64,000 nt of DNA from Straminergon stramineum (Eukaryota; Streptophyta; Bryopsida; Hypnales; Calliergonaceae), in NCBI GenBank assembly GCA_963920665.1, contig OY987264.1, positions 31,290,906-31,354,905 of the forward strand, in the 5' to 3' direction. Under the pieces are notes generated by a model. The model searched no databases. It was given only the letters and a program-made list of their open reading frames with translations, and was not told the origin of the DNA. The number at the start of each line of letters is the position of its first letter. Within the stretch, counting starts at the first letter, position 1. Both the position numbers and the translations under genes were made by a program. Positions 1-11,984 of this stretch are shown piece by piece.

Positions 1-1205
1 TCATAAACTCTGCAGTCAATTTTTTGCCCATTTCTTCCTTTAAACCATCAAAGGAAAATTTGAAATTATGAATAACATCATTTTCGAGAAGTACATTCAT
101 ACACACTCGGCAAATGGGATTGCGATTCAGATGAAGAAATTTCTGTAATACACGGGTCTCTCTCATGATTAGAGAACATCTGTTAGAATCTTTTCGTGTT
201 TGAAGTCTCATTAATTGACTATTTTTAGTAGCTTACTATCCCCTTTCTATGATGGGGACCTCCCATATTAGGATTGTGTCAAAGATACAATAGCATAGCA
301 ATTGCATTAGGTTCCAACCAATCTCTTGAAGTTCTATCTTGCATTGTGATATTTCCAGTAGTATGGAGTTGAAGGTGTTATTGGATCCATTGATGCCTAA
401 AACCATAACCTTCAAAGCAATACCGTCCTTGGTTTTAAGAGTCAATTGGAAGAAAAGAAGGGATTGAAACTTTAGTTAACATACTTTGTACCAACATGTC
501 CTTTAGTTATTAGAATTGGGTGTGATGGAAGTAGACGATCTATTTTTGCATGATTATATGACTTTTCACCACATGGCAAAGAAACCTCTTAGAGTTGTCT
601 AGTAGGGAGTGTATGTAATTATAATGCTAAATGCCTTTCAAACTATGAACTCTTAATTACAATATTTCAATTGATCCCAAAAGACCATAAAGCAAAACAA
701 AGCAACACCCATAAAATTTCCAAACCACTACTTCCTATACCACACCTTCATCTAACATCTACCTTAATGGATTGAGGCACATCCTATGCCAATATTCCCC
801 TTCAAATCACAATTAGGGCACAAAAATAGGCCCTAATTGAGTCCTACCAAAGAATTTCAAGCTTGCAACACACCTCATTCATACAAAAGAGCAACAATCA
901 CAAGTCTAACTAACACTCTAATTCACCAAGCATTGACAGTCAATTGGCATCTTCTCTATGACTTCACGATTGACAATTTAATCCCTAGGCATATGTGCAA
1001 GTATTTTCAACACCTTAATTTAAATAATATACCTATGAAATTATTGTCATACACACAAATTCACCCATGAACATTCACTTTCACTTATACCATTCAAACC
1101 ACCAATGATGCTAGTATATCAGCTTAAAAATGTGAGCATTTGAGCCTTGAGTATATTTATAATTAGATATCCTACAACCATTGAAGGTGCTTACAATATA
1201 AACAC
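1..1205. other. AT-rich intergenic DNA
   Basis: No gene or recognisable element was found in this stretch. Short open frames occur, but they have no recognisable domains and no coding-like composition compared with the GC-richer genes elsewhere in the window. Confidence 0.6.
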
Positions 1206-1294
1206 CATTAGAGGGGATTTGAGGCCTCGAGAGGGCCATTTTAGGCCTGTTCCCTATGTAGTCCAGGAACGGCTAACTGCTATCACGAAAAAAT

Positions 1295-1325
<31 letters not shown>

Positions 1326-1485
1326 TCTGAAATGGAAAAAAAAGTTGAAAAAAAGTTTCATTTTTTTTCCTTTTCTTGATGTGGCAATGTCGCAGCCATG
1401 TCAATCTGCCGCAGTGGCATCGTTCCTGTGTTCCCCGCAACCTAGAAACTCACAGTCTCTCGGAGGCCTCAAATCTCCCCTAATG
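1206..1485. mobile_element. CATTAG-ended MITE, copy 1
   Basis: The ends are inverted: CATTAGAGGGGATTTGAGGC on the left and the matching ...GCCTCAAATCTCCCCTAATG on the right. The interior carries GGCCTGTTCCC, GGAACGGCTAACTGC and AACTCACAGTC blocks, which recur in the copy at 32,120-32,477. Looser relatives lie at 10,289-10,577 and 38,610-38,923. There is no coding capacity, so it is a non-autonomous DNA element. A TAG microsatellite sits inside at about 1,295-1,325. The superfamily was not determined because no clean target duplication is visible. Confidence 0.75.
1295..1325. repeat. (TAG)n microsatellite
   Basis: About ten TAG units lie inside the CATTAG-ended MITE. The related copy at 32.1 kb has an ATT and AT microsatellite in the same place, so the element's interior may be prone to repeat expansion. 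Confidence 0.9.
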
Positions 1486-1795
1486 CTATAATATAGGTAT
1501 ATATAATATAATTACACTATAATCATGGAAGGTTTCTTTAATATAGACACCGATAATATAGGTGTATAGTCTTCTAGGCTCATGGGCTCATGCTCCTAAG
1601 CTTGAATAATAGCACCCCTTCTACTTTGTTCTAGCTCCAAATGGAGCAAATCTTAGCATTTTAGAAAGCCAACCACTAAATCTACTACACTTTCACTTCC
1701 TACATCACAATTTTGGCGAGGGAAATTTGGCCTCCAATCCTAGTGGCTCAAAACTACCAAATCAAATCTTTTTTCCTACCAAACACAAAACTCTA
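1486..1795. other. AT-rich spacer between two elements
   Basis: No gene or structured element is seen. It is AT-rich sequence between the CATTAG-ended MITE and the foldback element. Confidence 0.5.
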
Positions 1796-2867
1796 GGGTT
1801 GTTGCAAGAAACACCAGCCATTTGGGGTAGTGTTTTGAAAAAACGTTTTGTGTTAAACTCTATAACTTTTGAATTCTAAATCCAATGCCTCCAAAAAATC
1901 TCTTTCTAGAATTTTTTATTGTAATTGTACCCCTTGTTTTTCAAAAAAATTTAAAAATCATTTATATTTAAAATTCAATTTTGTAAAGTAGACATGCTTT
2001 CAGATTTAGGGTTTTTTTACTAAATACCAATTTACATTAATGATTTTGGGTAGAAATTTCTATGGAATATTTCTATAGTAGGTAGACATGTCCCTACCAA
2101 AGGGCACAAAAAAAACGTTATTTTATGTCCTCCACGTTTTTGTAAAGAGGACTTCCTTGCACACACTTGTAAACATTAGAAATGATTTTGACCTCATTTT
2201 TTGGGTCAAATTTCATCATCACTAAGTACTCCCATATGTCCAATGTTTAGTTTTGTTGAAAATTGATTTTCCTATTCTATACAAATTAAAATGTCCAACT
2301 GTGCATTTTCTTCACTAGAATTCTATATCCAAGAATTTGTCTTGGTAAATACAATTTGGACATATTAATTTGTAGAAAATAGGAAAATCAATTTTCAAAA
2401 AAATAAAAGATTTCAATTGAAAAGACTTTATGGTGATGAGATTTGATTAAAGAAACAAGGTCAAAACCATTTCTAATGTTTACAAATGCGCGTGCAAGGG
2501 AGCCTCTTTGCACAAATGTGGAGGACATAAAATAATGTTTTTTAGATGCCCTTTGGTAGGGACATGTTTACCTACTCTAGCAATATACCACATACATTTC
2601 AACCAAAAATCGTTAATTTGAATGGGTCTTTAGTATAAAATTCCCTAAACCCCAAAGTGTGACATATTAATAAAATTGATATTTAAATATAAAATGATTT
2701 TTGAAAATTCTAAAAAAATAAAAAATATGATGAAAATCAAATTAAAAGGAAAGATATTTTTTATTTTTAGCATTGGATTTAAAATTCAAAAGTTATAGCA
2801 AATGACAAGAGAGTCAAGTGCTCTAATTGTGACATGAAAATAGGTCAGTGTTTCTTGCAATGACCCC
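1796..2867. mobile_element. Foldback (long inverted repeat) transposon
   Basis: This is a 1.07-kb palindrome-like element. The outer ends GGGTTGTTGCAAGAAACAC and, on the other strand, GGGTCATTGCAAGAAACAC are near-identical. Further in, the block at about 2,080-2,150 (AGACATGTCCCTACCAAAGG) is the reverse complement of the block at about 2,490-2,575 (CCTTTGGTAGGGACATG). The innermost pair is GATTTTCCTATTCTATACAA against TTGTAGAAAATAGGAAAATC, leaving a loop near 2,295-2,360. The arms are therefore about 480-500 bp. CTA flanks both sides and may be a 3-bp target duplication. The ends resemble the TIRs of the 0.7-0.8-kb family at 10.9, 32.8 and 34.7 kb. There is no coding capacity. Confidence 0.8.
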
Positions 2868-3801
2868 CTAACATTTCACCCATTCATTCATTTACAACAA
2901 TTTTTCAAAACTCAACAACCACACACCCTTACAAAAACCATACCAAAAGTCACAAGGAAGAAAGAGCTTTTAACCCTAATTTTTATAAATTAAATCCAAT
3001 TGATGAACTAATGTTCATTCCTACTTTCATCCTATACTAATTTATTGTTAATACTCTAAATTATTGTAAACTATGCTAGGTTGATGTCAAATGCATTAAT
3101 TTATTATAGACATGCTAAGTTAACATAAAATATGGTAAATTCATACAAATTATCCTAAATTATTGTAAAACCACTTATTTAGTGTTTCAATCCATTTTAG
3201 TGTGTCTACCACAATGTTAGTGACCTATTAGTTGTAAGTTTTGATTTTACTCATTGTTTTTGTGCTTTTATTTTATTTTTGTATTTATGAACTTTTTTGG
3301 TTTCCAATTTATTTCCAATGTCATTTTGAATTCTAATATTTGTTCTAACTTTACTGAATATTTTCGGTTTTTAATATTTGCTATTTTTTTGGTTCATAAT
3401 TATCACTAATGTCATTTTCTACTTGTAGTATTTTGTTTTCAATTTACTTTTGTGGTTTTTGGATTCATTTGCTACTAGTAGTAATTTTTTTCATTTCTCA
3501 CCATTTTCTTATTTTCCAACTTTGATTACTTTATGTACATATTACATTTAAAAAATTCACAATGATTTAATTATTTTCTCCAATAAACTTCTACCCAAAA
3601 AACATCATTTCACACAAGAAAATTACCAATCAATTATGTAGAGGCCAAATTTAGCTTGGTGGTGGTGTTTTGTCTTAAGGATATTTTTGATGTAAAAAAC
3701 AAAAATAATTCCTCAAATAGTTTTCAAACTATTTTTCATAGTAACTTCAAGAGATTTGAACTATTTGATCATTGTCAAAGTGGACAGAATTTTGTAAAGC
3801 C
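2868..3801. other. AT-rich intergenic DNA
   Basis: Very AT-rich sequence with short homopolymer tracts. No gene or clear repeat boundary was found. Confidence 0.5.
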
Positions 3802-4200
3802 ATGTATTATGACATAGAAGAGTTGAATGATGTGGACTACGAACTTGTTAAAAAGAAGAGGGAGTTTGTAGCTATTTCCATGAATGATGGAGGGTATGTC
3901 ATCTATAATGAGAAAGAAGAAATTGTCATTACAAATCCCCATTGGTTTTGCCACCACATCATTGGAGAATTCCTAGACCAATGTGCAATTGTGGATTGTG
4001 AATTGGAGATGGTTTCAGCCAATGGGATCATATCCATGGAACAAATGACGCATTTGATATTGAATCTTGTGGAAGGTCATGGAGACATGGTGAATCAATT
4101 TGATGACATCGTGGGCATAATGATCAAACTACACATAGACTATGAGCAAGACGTTAATAGCAACATGATACCATTGACTTCCAAAGACAAATGTTCATGA
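3802..4200 (+). CDS. Uncharacterised 132-codon open reading frame
   Basis: This frame runs from the first in-frame ATG to TGA. An in-frame TTG lies 10 codons upstream, just after a stop. The deduced protein is acidic in its first third (many E/D), then mixed, with H, W, C and M spread through it and no transmembrane run. I recognise no family. It is long for such AT-rich DNA and has protein-like composition, so it could be an exon or relic of a decayed gene. Other short open stretches at 4,727-4,999 and 5,240-5,431 could belong to the same relic. No promoter or splice evidence ties them together. A chance open frame remains possible. Confidence 0.2.
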   Translation: MYYDIEELNDVDYELVKKKREFVAISMNDGGYVIYNEKEEIVITNPHWFCHHIIGEFLDQCAIVDCELEMVSANGIISMEQMTHLILNLVEGHGDMVNQFDDIVGIMIKLHIDYEQDVNSNMIPLTSKDKCS

Positions 4201-6049
4201 AAGTTCGAGTTAGTCAACAAATGATGAATCCACAAGCTTCAAGTATATTGGAAGAAATTGTTTTACAAAGATGGAATTAGAACAATGTTGACTCCATTTT
4301 TACACAACTTTAGGTATTGTTTTTGAATAATCTAGAAAAAGAAAGGTTTCAAGTACTTTTATGTTTTTATTTTATTTACAAAATTAATATATTGTATTCT
4401 TACCATTTCACAATAATCCAATCACTACACAACAATTGTTGCAATCAAACTACAATTTTTCTATAAATTAGAATAGTTATTCACAATCATAAATATTTTA
4501 AGAAATTTAATCTTTATTTTCAATGACAATATGCACAATTTTCTTCATTCTTTTATACATTTATTTAGATGTGAAGATCAATAAAAATGAATCGAATGAA
4601 TTAAATTTTTACAATCATTTTTGTCTTGTTGAAATTAAATTTTATTATTTATCGTCTTATTGACATATTGTGTAGGTTTCTTTTTTCAAAATTCTCCAAA
4701 GCAAGAATGCCCAAGATATTTATGAGGTGCTTCAAGATATAATCAAATTCATAAGTGGTGGCATCAAAGTCATTAATTTCTTCAATTCTATCATTGTGAC
4801 ATTAACATCCTTCTACAATCCCATCAAGACAAAATGTTGGAATCCCTTGAAAAAGGAATTGTCATGCACATTAAACTTCTCCGAGAAAATCCTACATTGG
4901 ATTCTCCTAGAGTTTAGCTTATTGAGTACATTTTGCACCCTACATGTGTGCAAAGTTTGGTTAATGCTACTGACTGCAAATAATAATATGTTCAAGTGAG
5001 AGTTAGAAGTGGAGGCTATAAAGATTGGTGTAGATGCTACAAAATATTAAAAATCATGTGAAGGTTTGGGCATTTGCAATGACAAGGTGAATATTTTATT
5101 GGGAGGCTTGATATAGAAAAATGTCTTGGAAAAGAAATCACATGACCTACAAAAAAATCCAATCTTTGTGAAAATATGACCCCAAATAATCACTCCAATT
5201 TGAGCATAAGGTGGTTCATAGACCACTTCAATTTGGCAAATGCCTCCAAGATTTGTACATGGGTCTTTAGATGAGAAGTTAGATAAGATGATAAAAGAAT
5301 ATCATGAACATTACAAAGAGACAATGTCAAAATTGAACAATGTGGTGCATCTTATACAAAATCTAGAGCATAGCATTCAAAATATTAAGGGAAATTATTG
5401 CTCGAGGTGTGTTCAAAGATCAATGATTTAATCGCATTCTCTAGGGAGATGCAAAAGTAACAAATTTCCAAATTTGCTTAACTTTGTGATTTGGGAAAAT
5501 GAAGCTTTTCACACAATTGGTTTATGACCTTGATAGAATGCAACTTCATCTCTTATGTGAAAGTATACATGGATTCTATAGAGGCTCAAATCAAGAAGTT
5601 TTTGTGGTCAATTTTGGAACTAAACACACCAGGAGATTTCTTGCAATGGTAGTTTGAGGGTTCAAGATTTCCATCCTATTGACAAAGATCAATGCCCATA
5701 TTGCTTGTAGGATGGGTGCAATGTTACCTCATTTTAGTGATGGAGACAATTTTGCAACCTTGATTCTTAACACACTTGTTTTTTGAATCATTGAATCCTG
5801 TCTACAAATTTAGAATGATTATCATGTCAATAAGCATTCATGGATCTCAATTGATGACCAATCAGAAGCACAAAGGTGGCTTCAAGATTTTTTAGAGCTA
5901 AAGTGTCAAGATAAGATAGATTTCTATTAATAATTTAGAATGATTGAAGAAGGTTTGATACACAATAGCAAGGTGATCCATAGGGGTGATTTCAAGAATT
6001 GATAGTCAATTTTGTAGCTTTTTGTCAAATTTAGAGTTTGGGCACTTAG
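4201..6049. other. AT-rich intergenic DNA, possible decayed gene
   Basis: No intact gene is seen. Scattered short open stretches, for example at 5,240-5,431 with a lysine- and histidine-rich helical-looking sequence, may be remnants of whatever the 3.8-4.2 kb frame came from. Nothing diagnostic was found. Confidence 0.35.
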
Positions 6050-6741
6050 GATCATTGCAAGAAACACATACCATTTTTGTCTCAAAACAGCCTATATCAA
6101 TGAGTATTGTGACTTTTGGAATAAATTTTTTTAAATAAAAAAATATGGATAATTTGTAAAACATTCTAAACAATATAAGAGTGAATATTCAGGCCCAAAA
6201 ATTTATGTCTAAAAGTTATGTACAAAAAAAAAGTAATGGAAAATACCAAGAAAATAGATACTTTGTTGTTTGATTTTTAGAAAATAGTAAAAAAAATTCA
6301 AAAAAATAAACTACCTAGAAGATGCTCCTTCTCAACCATTACATCTTTGGGGAAAAAATTGTGTTCCCTACACTTGCACAAAGGTAGTGCACTTTGAGCA
6401 CATGTAGAAGGTGGACACCTTATTGTTTTTAAAAAATTTCTTTGTGGTCTTGTGTAACTTTAATAGAGGTCTTTGTGTACCAATTTTGACCTTCATTTTA
6501 CATTTTTGGGTCGAAAATAGCACTAAATCCCCCCAAATGATAGAAGTAGGTATTCAACTTGGGGCTATTTAAAAATAATAAATTAATTTTAAAAATTATT
6601 CAATGTCTACAACTATCATATATATCTTTGTTTCAAATTTCATATAAAACTAATATATGACACAAAAGTCATGAGCAAAAACCACATGCCCTAGGCCAAG
6701 GGGAATATAAAAATGGACAAGTGTTTCTTACAGTCACCCTT
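6050..6741 (+). mobile_element. GGTGATTGCAAG-family TIR element, diverged copy
   Basis: The left end (ATCATTGCAAGAAACACA) and the right end (GACAAGTGTTTCTTACAGTC) are diverged versions of the family's terminal inverted repeat. The right half follows the same order of blocks as the copy at 10,874-11,666: a TTTTTGGGTCGAAAATAG block, then an AATTTCATATAAAACTAATA block, then GAGCAAAAACCACATG. TAG occurs close to both ends. There is no coding capacity. Confidence 0.7.
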
Positions 6742-6744
6742 TAG

Positions 6745-6942
6745 TACTATATTGAATAGGGGTATTAAGGGGACCCATACTAATTAATCGACATTTCACA
6801 CTATATAAATATCTACCTTTATTGTACATCAATAGTTATTGAAGTGTCCAAAAGATGTACATCATGTTTCAAACATCTACAGTTTTCCATAATTAGTCCT
6901 TTTAATTTTTTGGTCCCCTTAATACCCCTATTCACTATAGAA
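6745..6942. mobile_element. Short MITE with ~28-bp inverted repeats
   Basis: The left arm contains TGAATAGGGGTATTAAGGGG and the right arm the matching CCCCTTAATACCCCTATTCA. CTATA-type bases lie at each outer end. The whole is about 200 bp, has no coding capacity, and directly follows the diverged TIR element at 6,050-6,741. I saw no second copy in the window. Confidence 0.7.
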
Positions 6943-7144
6943 GGAAAACCTCATTGGTTGGTTTTAGCTTGTCAATCATATTGTAGATTTGTTGTACTAC
7001 CAATAAGTGTCAAATTTGAATACTACACAATCTTAATTGTACCAACTAATACTATGTCCTAATTTTTTTTATAGAAAATAAATATGTCCACTTTTTTATT
7101 TATAATAAATCAACTATAGTTAAAAAATAAATGAAAAATTGGCC

Positions 7145-7460
7145 ATTCGTGAGAACTTCATGTTCATTAGATTTCACCAAAAGAGTGACCTTGAAACCAT
7201 CTTCGATGTTCAAAAGCACAAGCACAAGGGAGCTTTGTTTGCATGAACTTGGAGGACATAAAAATAATAATATTTTTTGATGCCCCTAGGCAAGAACATG
7301 CTTGCCTATTATGAAAATAGATCATAGAAATTTCAACTCTAGATCATTAATTTTGAGAACTCCCCTAGTATTTAAAACCACTAAATTAGTAAATGCAAAG
7401 AATGATAAATTAAAAATAAAATCTTTCAAATATAAAATGATTTTTTATTTTTGAAAAATA
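7145..7460. repeat. Partial copy of one arm of the foldback element
   Basis: The sequence follows the right arm of the foldback element (about 2,430-2,720). Shared blocks include GGAGGACATAAAA, TTTTTTGATGCCC, a GAACATGCTTGCCTA version of the conserved block, and an AATATAAAATGATTTTT end. The other arm is missing, so this is a truncated or half-element copy. Confidence 0.6.
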
Positions 7461-8974
7461 AGGGATATAATTACAATCGAACATCTTCAATAAAAATTTC
7501 AAGTTCATTGGGTTCATGCTTCAAAATTTATAGTGAAGGACAACTCTGTCATCACTCTCCCTATAACATCAAAATTGATGACGAACTCTTGCAATCATCC
7601 ATAGCTTCAATTTGTGAAAAATGCATTTTAGTGCATCACAAAGAAATTGACAAACTAAAATAAGGTATTACAATTAATTATAAAGTGGGAAGAAACTAGT
7701 TTTTTTTCACCAAAGAATAGCAAAAAATGGAGAACTAGGGATCAAATTCTTTTTGGGTCCAAAATAGAGCTAATTCGAGTTTTGTCTATAGTTTTGTTTG
7801 CACCAATGAGAAGTGCCAAACATGTGGCATGTGGATAAAGGCATTGTAACTCCAAATGAGGATCTTGAATTTAGAAATTAACACCAAGTGGAGTATTTAT
7901 TGTCAAGACTACATTTCAAAATTATCTTACAATTCTAGATCACATATAGAACCTCTTTAGGATTAACTCTATTAACAATTCAAACTTTAGGAATAGTGTT
8001 AGGGTATGAATTATGATAATACAAGATTGATGAAGTAGTCTTTATCAAGTAATTATACATTTTTATAATTATGATAGACGATTTTTTTTCTTTCAAAAAT
8101 CACTATTGTTCACTATCAAATTTTGATTTTGTTGAGGACTAACTTTAGATTTTGAAAACTAGGCTTTATGAACTTCATATTATTGGACAAGTTTGATTAA
8201 ATCATGTAAAGTAGGATTGTTTAAGGTCCAAAATCAAACATTAGAATAAAAAAGCAGAAATACTACATCTAATTTTTTAAACATGCTTCTATACAAAATA
8301 AAAAAAATTCTACTATATCATGAACTTTATGAGTTGGATATAATTACCAACCAACAATGTGTAGCCACACTATTCTAGAAAAGACTCTAATCTTTGCATC
8401 ACATTGTAATACATGCATGCATTTTGAAGGTCATTTCAACTTATTTAATTGTTTATTTATTTTGAAAATTAGTACATCTGGCTTTCATGTCAATTGTAGG
8501 CCTTTTATTCAATTGAGAGTCAACAAATTAACCTAGGGAGGATGATGAAACTGAAACGTAGCCTATGGATGACTTTCGAGATTACTATAAAAATGAAGAA
8601 TGTACCTATTGGTTCAATAATTAGATCATTTTTGGCAAAGTACCTTAGTAATAGGTCTTGTTCTTCTAGGGTTAAAGCTTACTTGAATACTCAATTAACC
8701 TTGTAATGCTACTAAAGACACAAAATGTTTGTTTGGATGACTTCACTTGAGACTATAGGATGGAAAAAAATGTATTTTCGTCCATTTAAAAAAAATTGTT
8801 TGAGTACATTTTTAGTGAATAGTATTGCAAATTCCCTCATTATAACATTGTTGACTTTTCTAAAGAAGAAGATGTTGAATCCACACATCATCTTTGTATT
8901 GTATTTTGGCCATTTCTTGCTACTTATTTTTCATGTGAAATTTAGCCATAAAAATGATCATTTTTGAATTTGAG
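7461..8974. other. AT-rich intergenic DNA
   Basis: No gene, RNA gene or bounded repeat was identified. Confidence 0.5.
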
Positions 8975-9927
8975 TTAACCCCTAAAGGTATTTGACTATG
9001 TTTTCACCAAAAACGCTCCAAAACTGTCATCTCTAGTACAAGTACCAAATTTTAGAAAAAATACATTTTTGGACAAATGTAACCATAGGATCTTGTAGTA
9101 AGCTTGTTTGGGAAGATGCGGTAAAAGTTTCAGAAATTTCCACCGTTTGGATTGCAAGATATTAGCATTTGAAGTGACAAAAAGCTATTTTTTGGCCCTG
9201 AAAAAATCTAGGCAGCTGCACTTCACAAGGTCAGATCATTATGAAAAAATGTTCAAAACGGTTGTAACTCTTTGGATTCATTCTCCAAGTCATGTTGGCT
9301 ACATGCTTGAAAAATTTTAGATCATTTGGAATTGTACAACATATAGGAAAAAAATAGTAAGTTGAAAGAAGTAGAGAATGATTCAAAATACTAAATTGTT
9401 AATAATTTATTTATGGAATTGAAAAATTCCAATCCCAAAGGTGAAATTGTTGTAATAAAAAATCTACACCTCACCATTTTATTTTTTTCCAAAAATATTA
9501 AAAATTGAGTTAAATAAAGGTCTTCAAAGTTTATTTTAGAGTAGAGATTCCATTACTACCCAAAAACTACCCACAACTAAAACTCTTCATAACTTTCATC
9601 TCATAGATCAAAATGGAATGATTCAAAGCTTTCCATGTGTATATAAATCAGGAAAATAAATTTCAAATTTTTATTTTTTTTAAAAGTAATTTTTAAAGAA
9701 GATTTTTTTGATGCTCGGGCTGCCTGCCGAGCAATGAAAATAACATATCATACAATAACTTTTTAACCATGTATTCAAAAGTTATGAAAATTGTTGGGTC
9801 TTAAAGCTACTCCTCGGGCACATGTTGTGTGAAAATTTCAAAGAAAAAAAATAAAAATTCCATTCATAGTGAGTTGCCCAAAATCACTATGTTGCCAAAA
9901 AACACCATTTGGTCCTTTAGGGGTTAC
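8975..9927 (-). mobile_element. TTAA-flanked TIR element (0.95-kb family), copy 1
   Basis: It begins TTAACCCCTAAAGG and ends CCTTTAGGGGTTAC, a near-perfect inverted terminus including the flanking TTAA. It is the reverse-strand version of the element at 36,608-37,549. Both carry the blocks AAAACATAGTC, GTACTTGTACTAGAG, TCACTTCAAATGCTAATATC and TTGGGATTGG, plus a GAGTTGCCC/GGGCAACTC block near one end. There is no transposase. TTAA targets and ends starting CCC(C/T) are usual for piggyBac-superfamily elements; that assignment is inference. Confidence 0.8.
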
Positions 9928-10288
9928 ACTAATGAAATAAAGCTTATCAAGTTTAGTTTCTACTGTAGTTGGAAATTTTGAAAAATTCATAAATAGAAAT
10001 ATGAACTTTAGACCTATAATTATGGTTTGCTCATTGTCTAATTTTAGAAAGACACAATAACTTTGGTGTATAGCATGGTCTTATACACTATAATATACAT
10101 CTATGGTGAAAATTTCAGATTTTCTTAAGTATAAATTATATTTGGTATGAAGTTTTTTCATATTTTTCTTAAGAAATTTACTGTAATTTCAAATTTTCCC
10201 CAAAAAACTCAAAATTTTTATGACTTTAGTTGTATCACACATATGATTTCATCTCCTAAAAACAAATATAAATTTTTTCATTCATACC
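9928..10288. other. AT-rich spacer
   Basis: Nothing recognisable was seen between two transposable elements. Confidence 0.5.
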
Positions 10289-10577
10289 CATTAGATGTTT
10301 TTCAGGCCTACAAAAGACTGCAAGTTCTCAGACTGTGGGGAATGTGGGAACTCTGCCACATTAGCCATCTAACATGGTCGGAAGATGGCCATGTCAGATA
10401 ATATTTTTTCCTTCATTTTTCCTTCATTTTTTCCTTCATTTTTTAAATAATGATAATTTAAAAAAACTAATATATATAGATAGATAGATAGATTTTTTTT
10501 ATAAATTTTGTACAACAATGGATAGAATAGGGAACAAATCTGAATTGGTCTCTTAGAATCCTGAAAAACATCTAATA
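10289..10577. mobile_element. CATTAG-ended MITE, copy 2
   Basis: The ends are CATTAGATGTTTTTCAGGCC and CCTGAAAAACATCTAATA, a clear inverted repeat. The interior has the family's AACTCTGCCACATTAGCC and CATGGTCGGAAGATGGCC region, and a TAGA microsatellite near 10,478-10,495. There is no coding capacity. Confidence 0.75.
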
Positions 10578-10689
10578 TAGTTGCAAAATGCTAACAAATA
10601 GAGTGATGGACAATGAGGCTTGAAATTAGTGGGCATTATGGGCATGTCCTTCATTAGTTAACCTTTGGTTCACAATCAATAAAATTAGG

Positions 10690-11735
10690 GCCAGGATAAA
10701 CCACCCACCTTGCTCATCCTCTTAAAGTCCTTGACTTTTTTTCCCAAGGATGCATGTTAAAAAAGGACCCCCTATTTTGTGCTTGATTAATCTATTTTCT
10801 ACACCTCAACAATCTAATTTGGGGCCTTTGCTTGCAAATATGAATTCAAAATTCCCAAATTTTATCATATGTGGGGTGATTGCAACAAACACTTCACGTT
10901 TTTGAATAAAAAACTCAATTTTTGGCCATAGGATTGACAATACTATATAGAGAAATTAATATTGTGTGTTAGCAACGTGCCAACAAATTTAAAATGTTGA
11001 TTCAAGGGGCTTGTAGATTTTTACCGTTGATTCAAGACTATGTAGTACTATGTAGTATTATAGACTACTGTGGGGTAATATAGAAACCACTGGGAGTAGA
11101 AAATAGAAAAATAGGAGTCTGTAGACCTTTTCATTTTTAGTAATTCAAATAATTCAAATAAAAAATTTATGCGTTTTGGGCACAAAACTGCATTTTGTGT
11201 TGGGTTGGTTTCGTTGAAATGGAGGTTGTTTTCTTCTAGTGATTGCACCAAAAAATTCATGTAGGAAATTTTTTTCCTTTCGTAGCCTTCGCACAAAGGA
11301 AGGTCACTTTGACCCCATGTGTGCAATTGACATGTTTCTATTTTCTTAAAAACTCACTGTTAGTCCTTGTAATGTTAGACATCTAACATGTCAAATTTGC
11401 CACTTCGAATTTGCATTTTTGGGTCAAAAATAGGACTAAAAATCTCCAAAATGGCCCAAATAGACATCCAATCGGGGGCAGTTTTTTTAAATAGTAAACT
11501 AATTTTGAAAAATTTGAAAAAAATAATAAAGTTTGCAACTACCGCATGTACCTTCATTCCAAATTTCACACCAAACAAACAAACAATGCGAAAGTTATGA
11601 GCAAAAAACCACCCATCCAAGGCCAAGAAGACAAAAAATAGGACAAGTGTTTCTTGCAATCACCCCGTGGCAAATAAAAAGGTCTTGTATTTTCCTTGAG
11701 GGGTACAACTAGGGACGAGTGAGGGTTAGGGTGAA
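10690..11735. mobile_element. hAT-like MITE interrupted by a second element
   Basis: The sequence from 10,690 to 10,873 and from 11,667 to about 11,735 reads as one MITE related to the one at 11,724-11,965. Shared blocks are CCCTATTTTGTGCTTGATTAA, ATATGAATTCAAAATT and AAATTTTATCA. It is split by the 0.79-kb TIR element at 10,874-11,666. The uninterrupted relative next door shows what the empty site looks like. Confidence 0.65.
10874..11666 (+). mobile_element. GGTGATTGCAAG-family TIR element, full-length copy
   Basis: The termini are GGGTGATTGCAACAAACACT and AAGTGTTTCTTGCAATCACC, inverted repeats of about 20 bp. GTG precedes the left end and follows the right end, consistent with a 3-bp target duplication. 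The interior includes the landmark TAGTACTATGTAGTATTATA (about 11,045) and a conserved CCTTTTCATTTTTAGTAATTC block. There is no transposase frame; the short open frames inside it on both strands have no recognisable domain. Confidence 0.85.
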
Positions 11736-11965
11736 CTAACCCCCTCACTCGGCCCCTTCAAGTCATTCCAGGGGTGCAAGTAAAACAAAAAAAACCCTAT
11801 TTTGTGCTTGATTAATTTACCTTGGAATACTCTGCTCGCTAATATGGGGCCTCTGATTGCAAAATATGAATTCAAAATTTACAAATTTTATCAAGTGTGA
11901 AAAATAAAAAAATTCAGCGGTTTCCAGAGTGGCCGAGCGAGGGGGTCAGTCGGTTCACCCCAGCC
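11724..11965. mobile_element. hAT-like MITE next to the dehydrin promoter
   Basis: The arms are inverted: a left arm with GTGAACTAACCCCCTCACTC and a right arm with GAGCGAGGGGGTCAGTCGGTTCAC, about 30-35 bp. The left end overlaps the right end of the previous MITE, so the two elements meet head to head near 11,735. Its right end lies about 25 bp before the ABRE of the dehydrin-like gene, so it may bound or contribute to that promoter. Confidence 0.7.
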
Positions 11966-11984
11966 CCAGCAAATAGAACAAATC

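Noticed and set aside
11375..11659. Frames on both strands inside the TIR element
   Set aside because: They fall in conserved transposon sequence without transposase motifs; they are overlapping chance frames.
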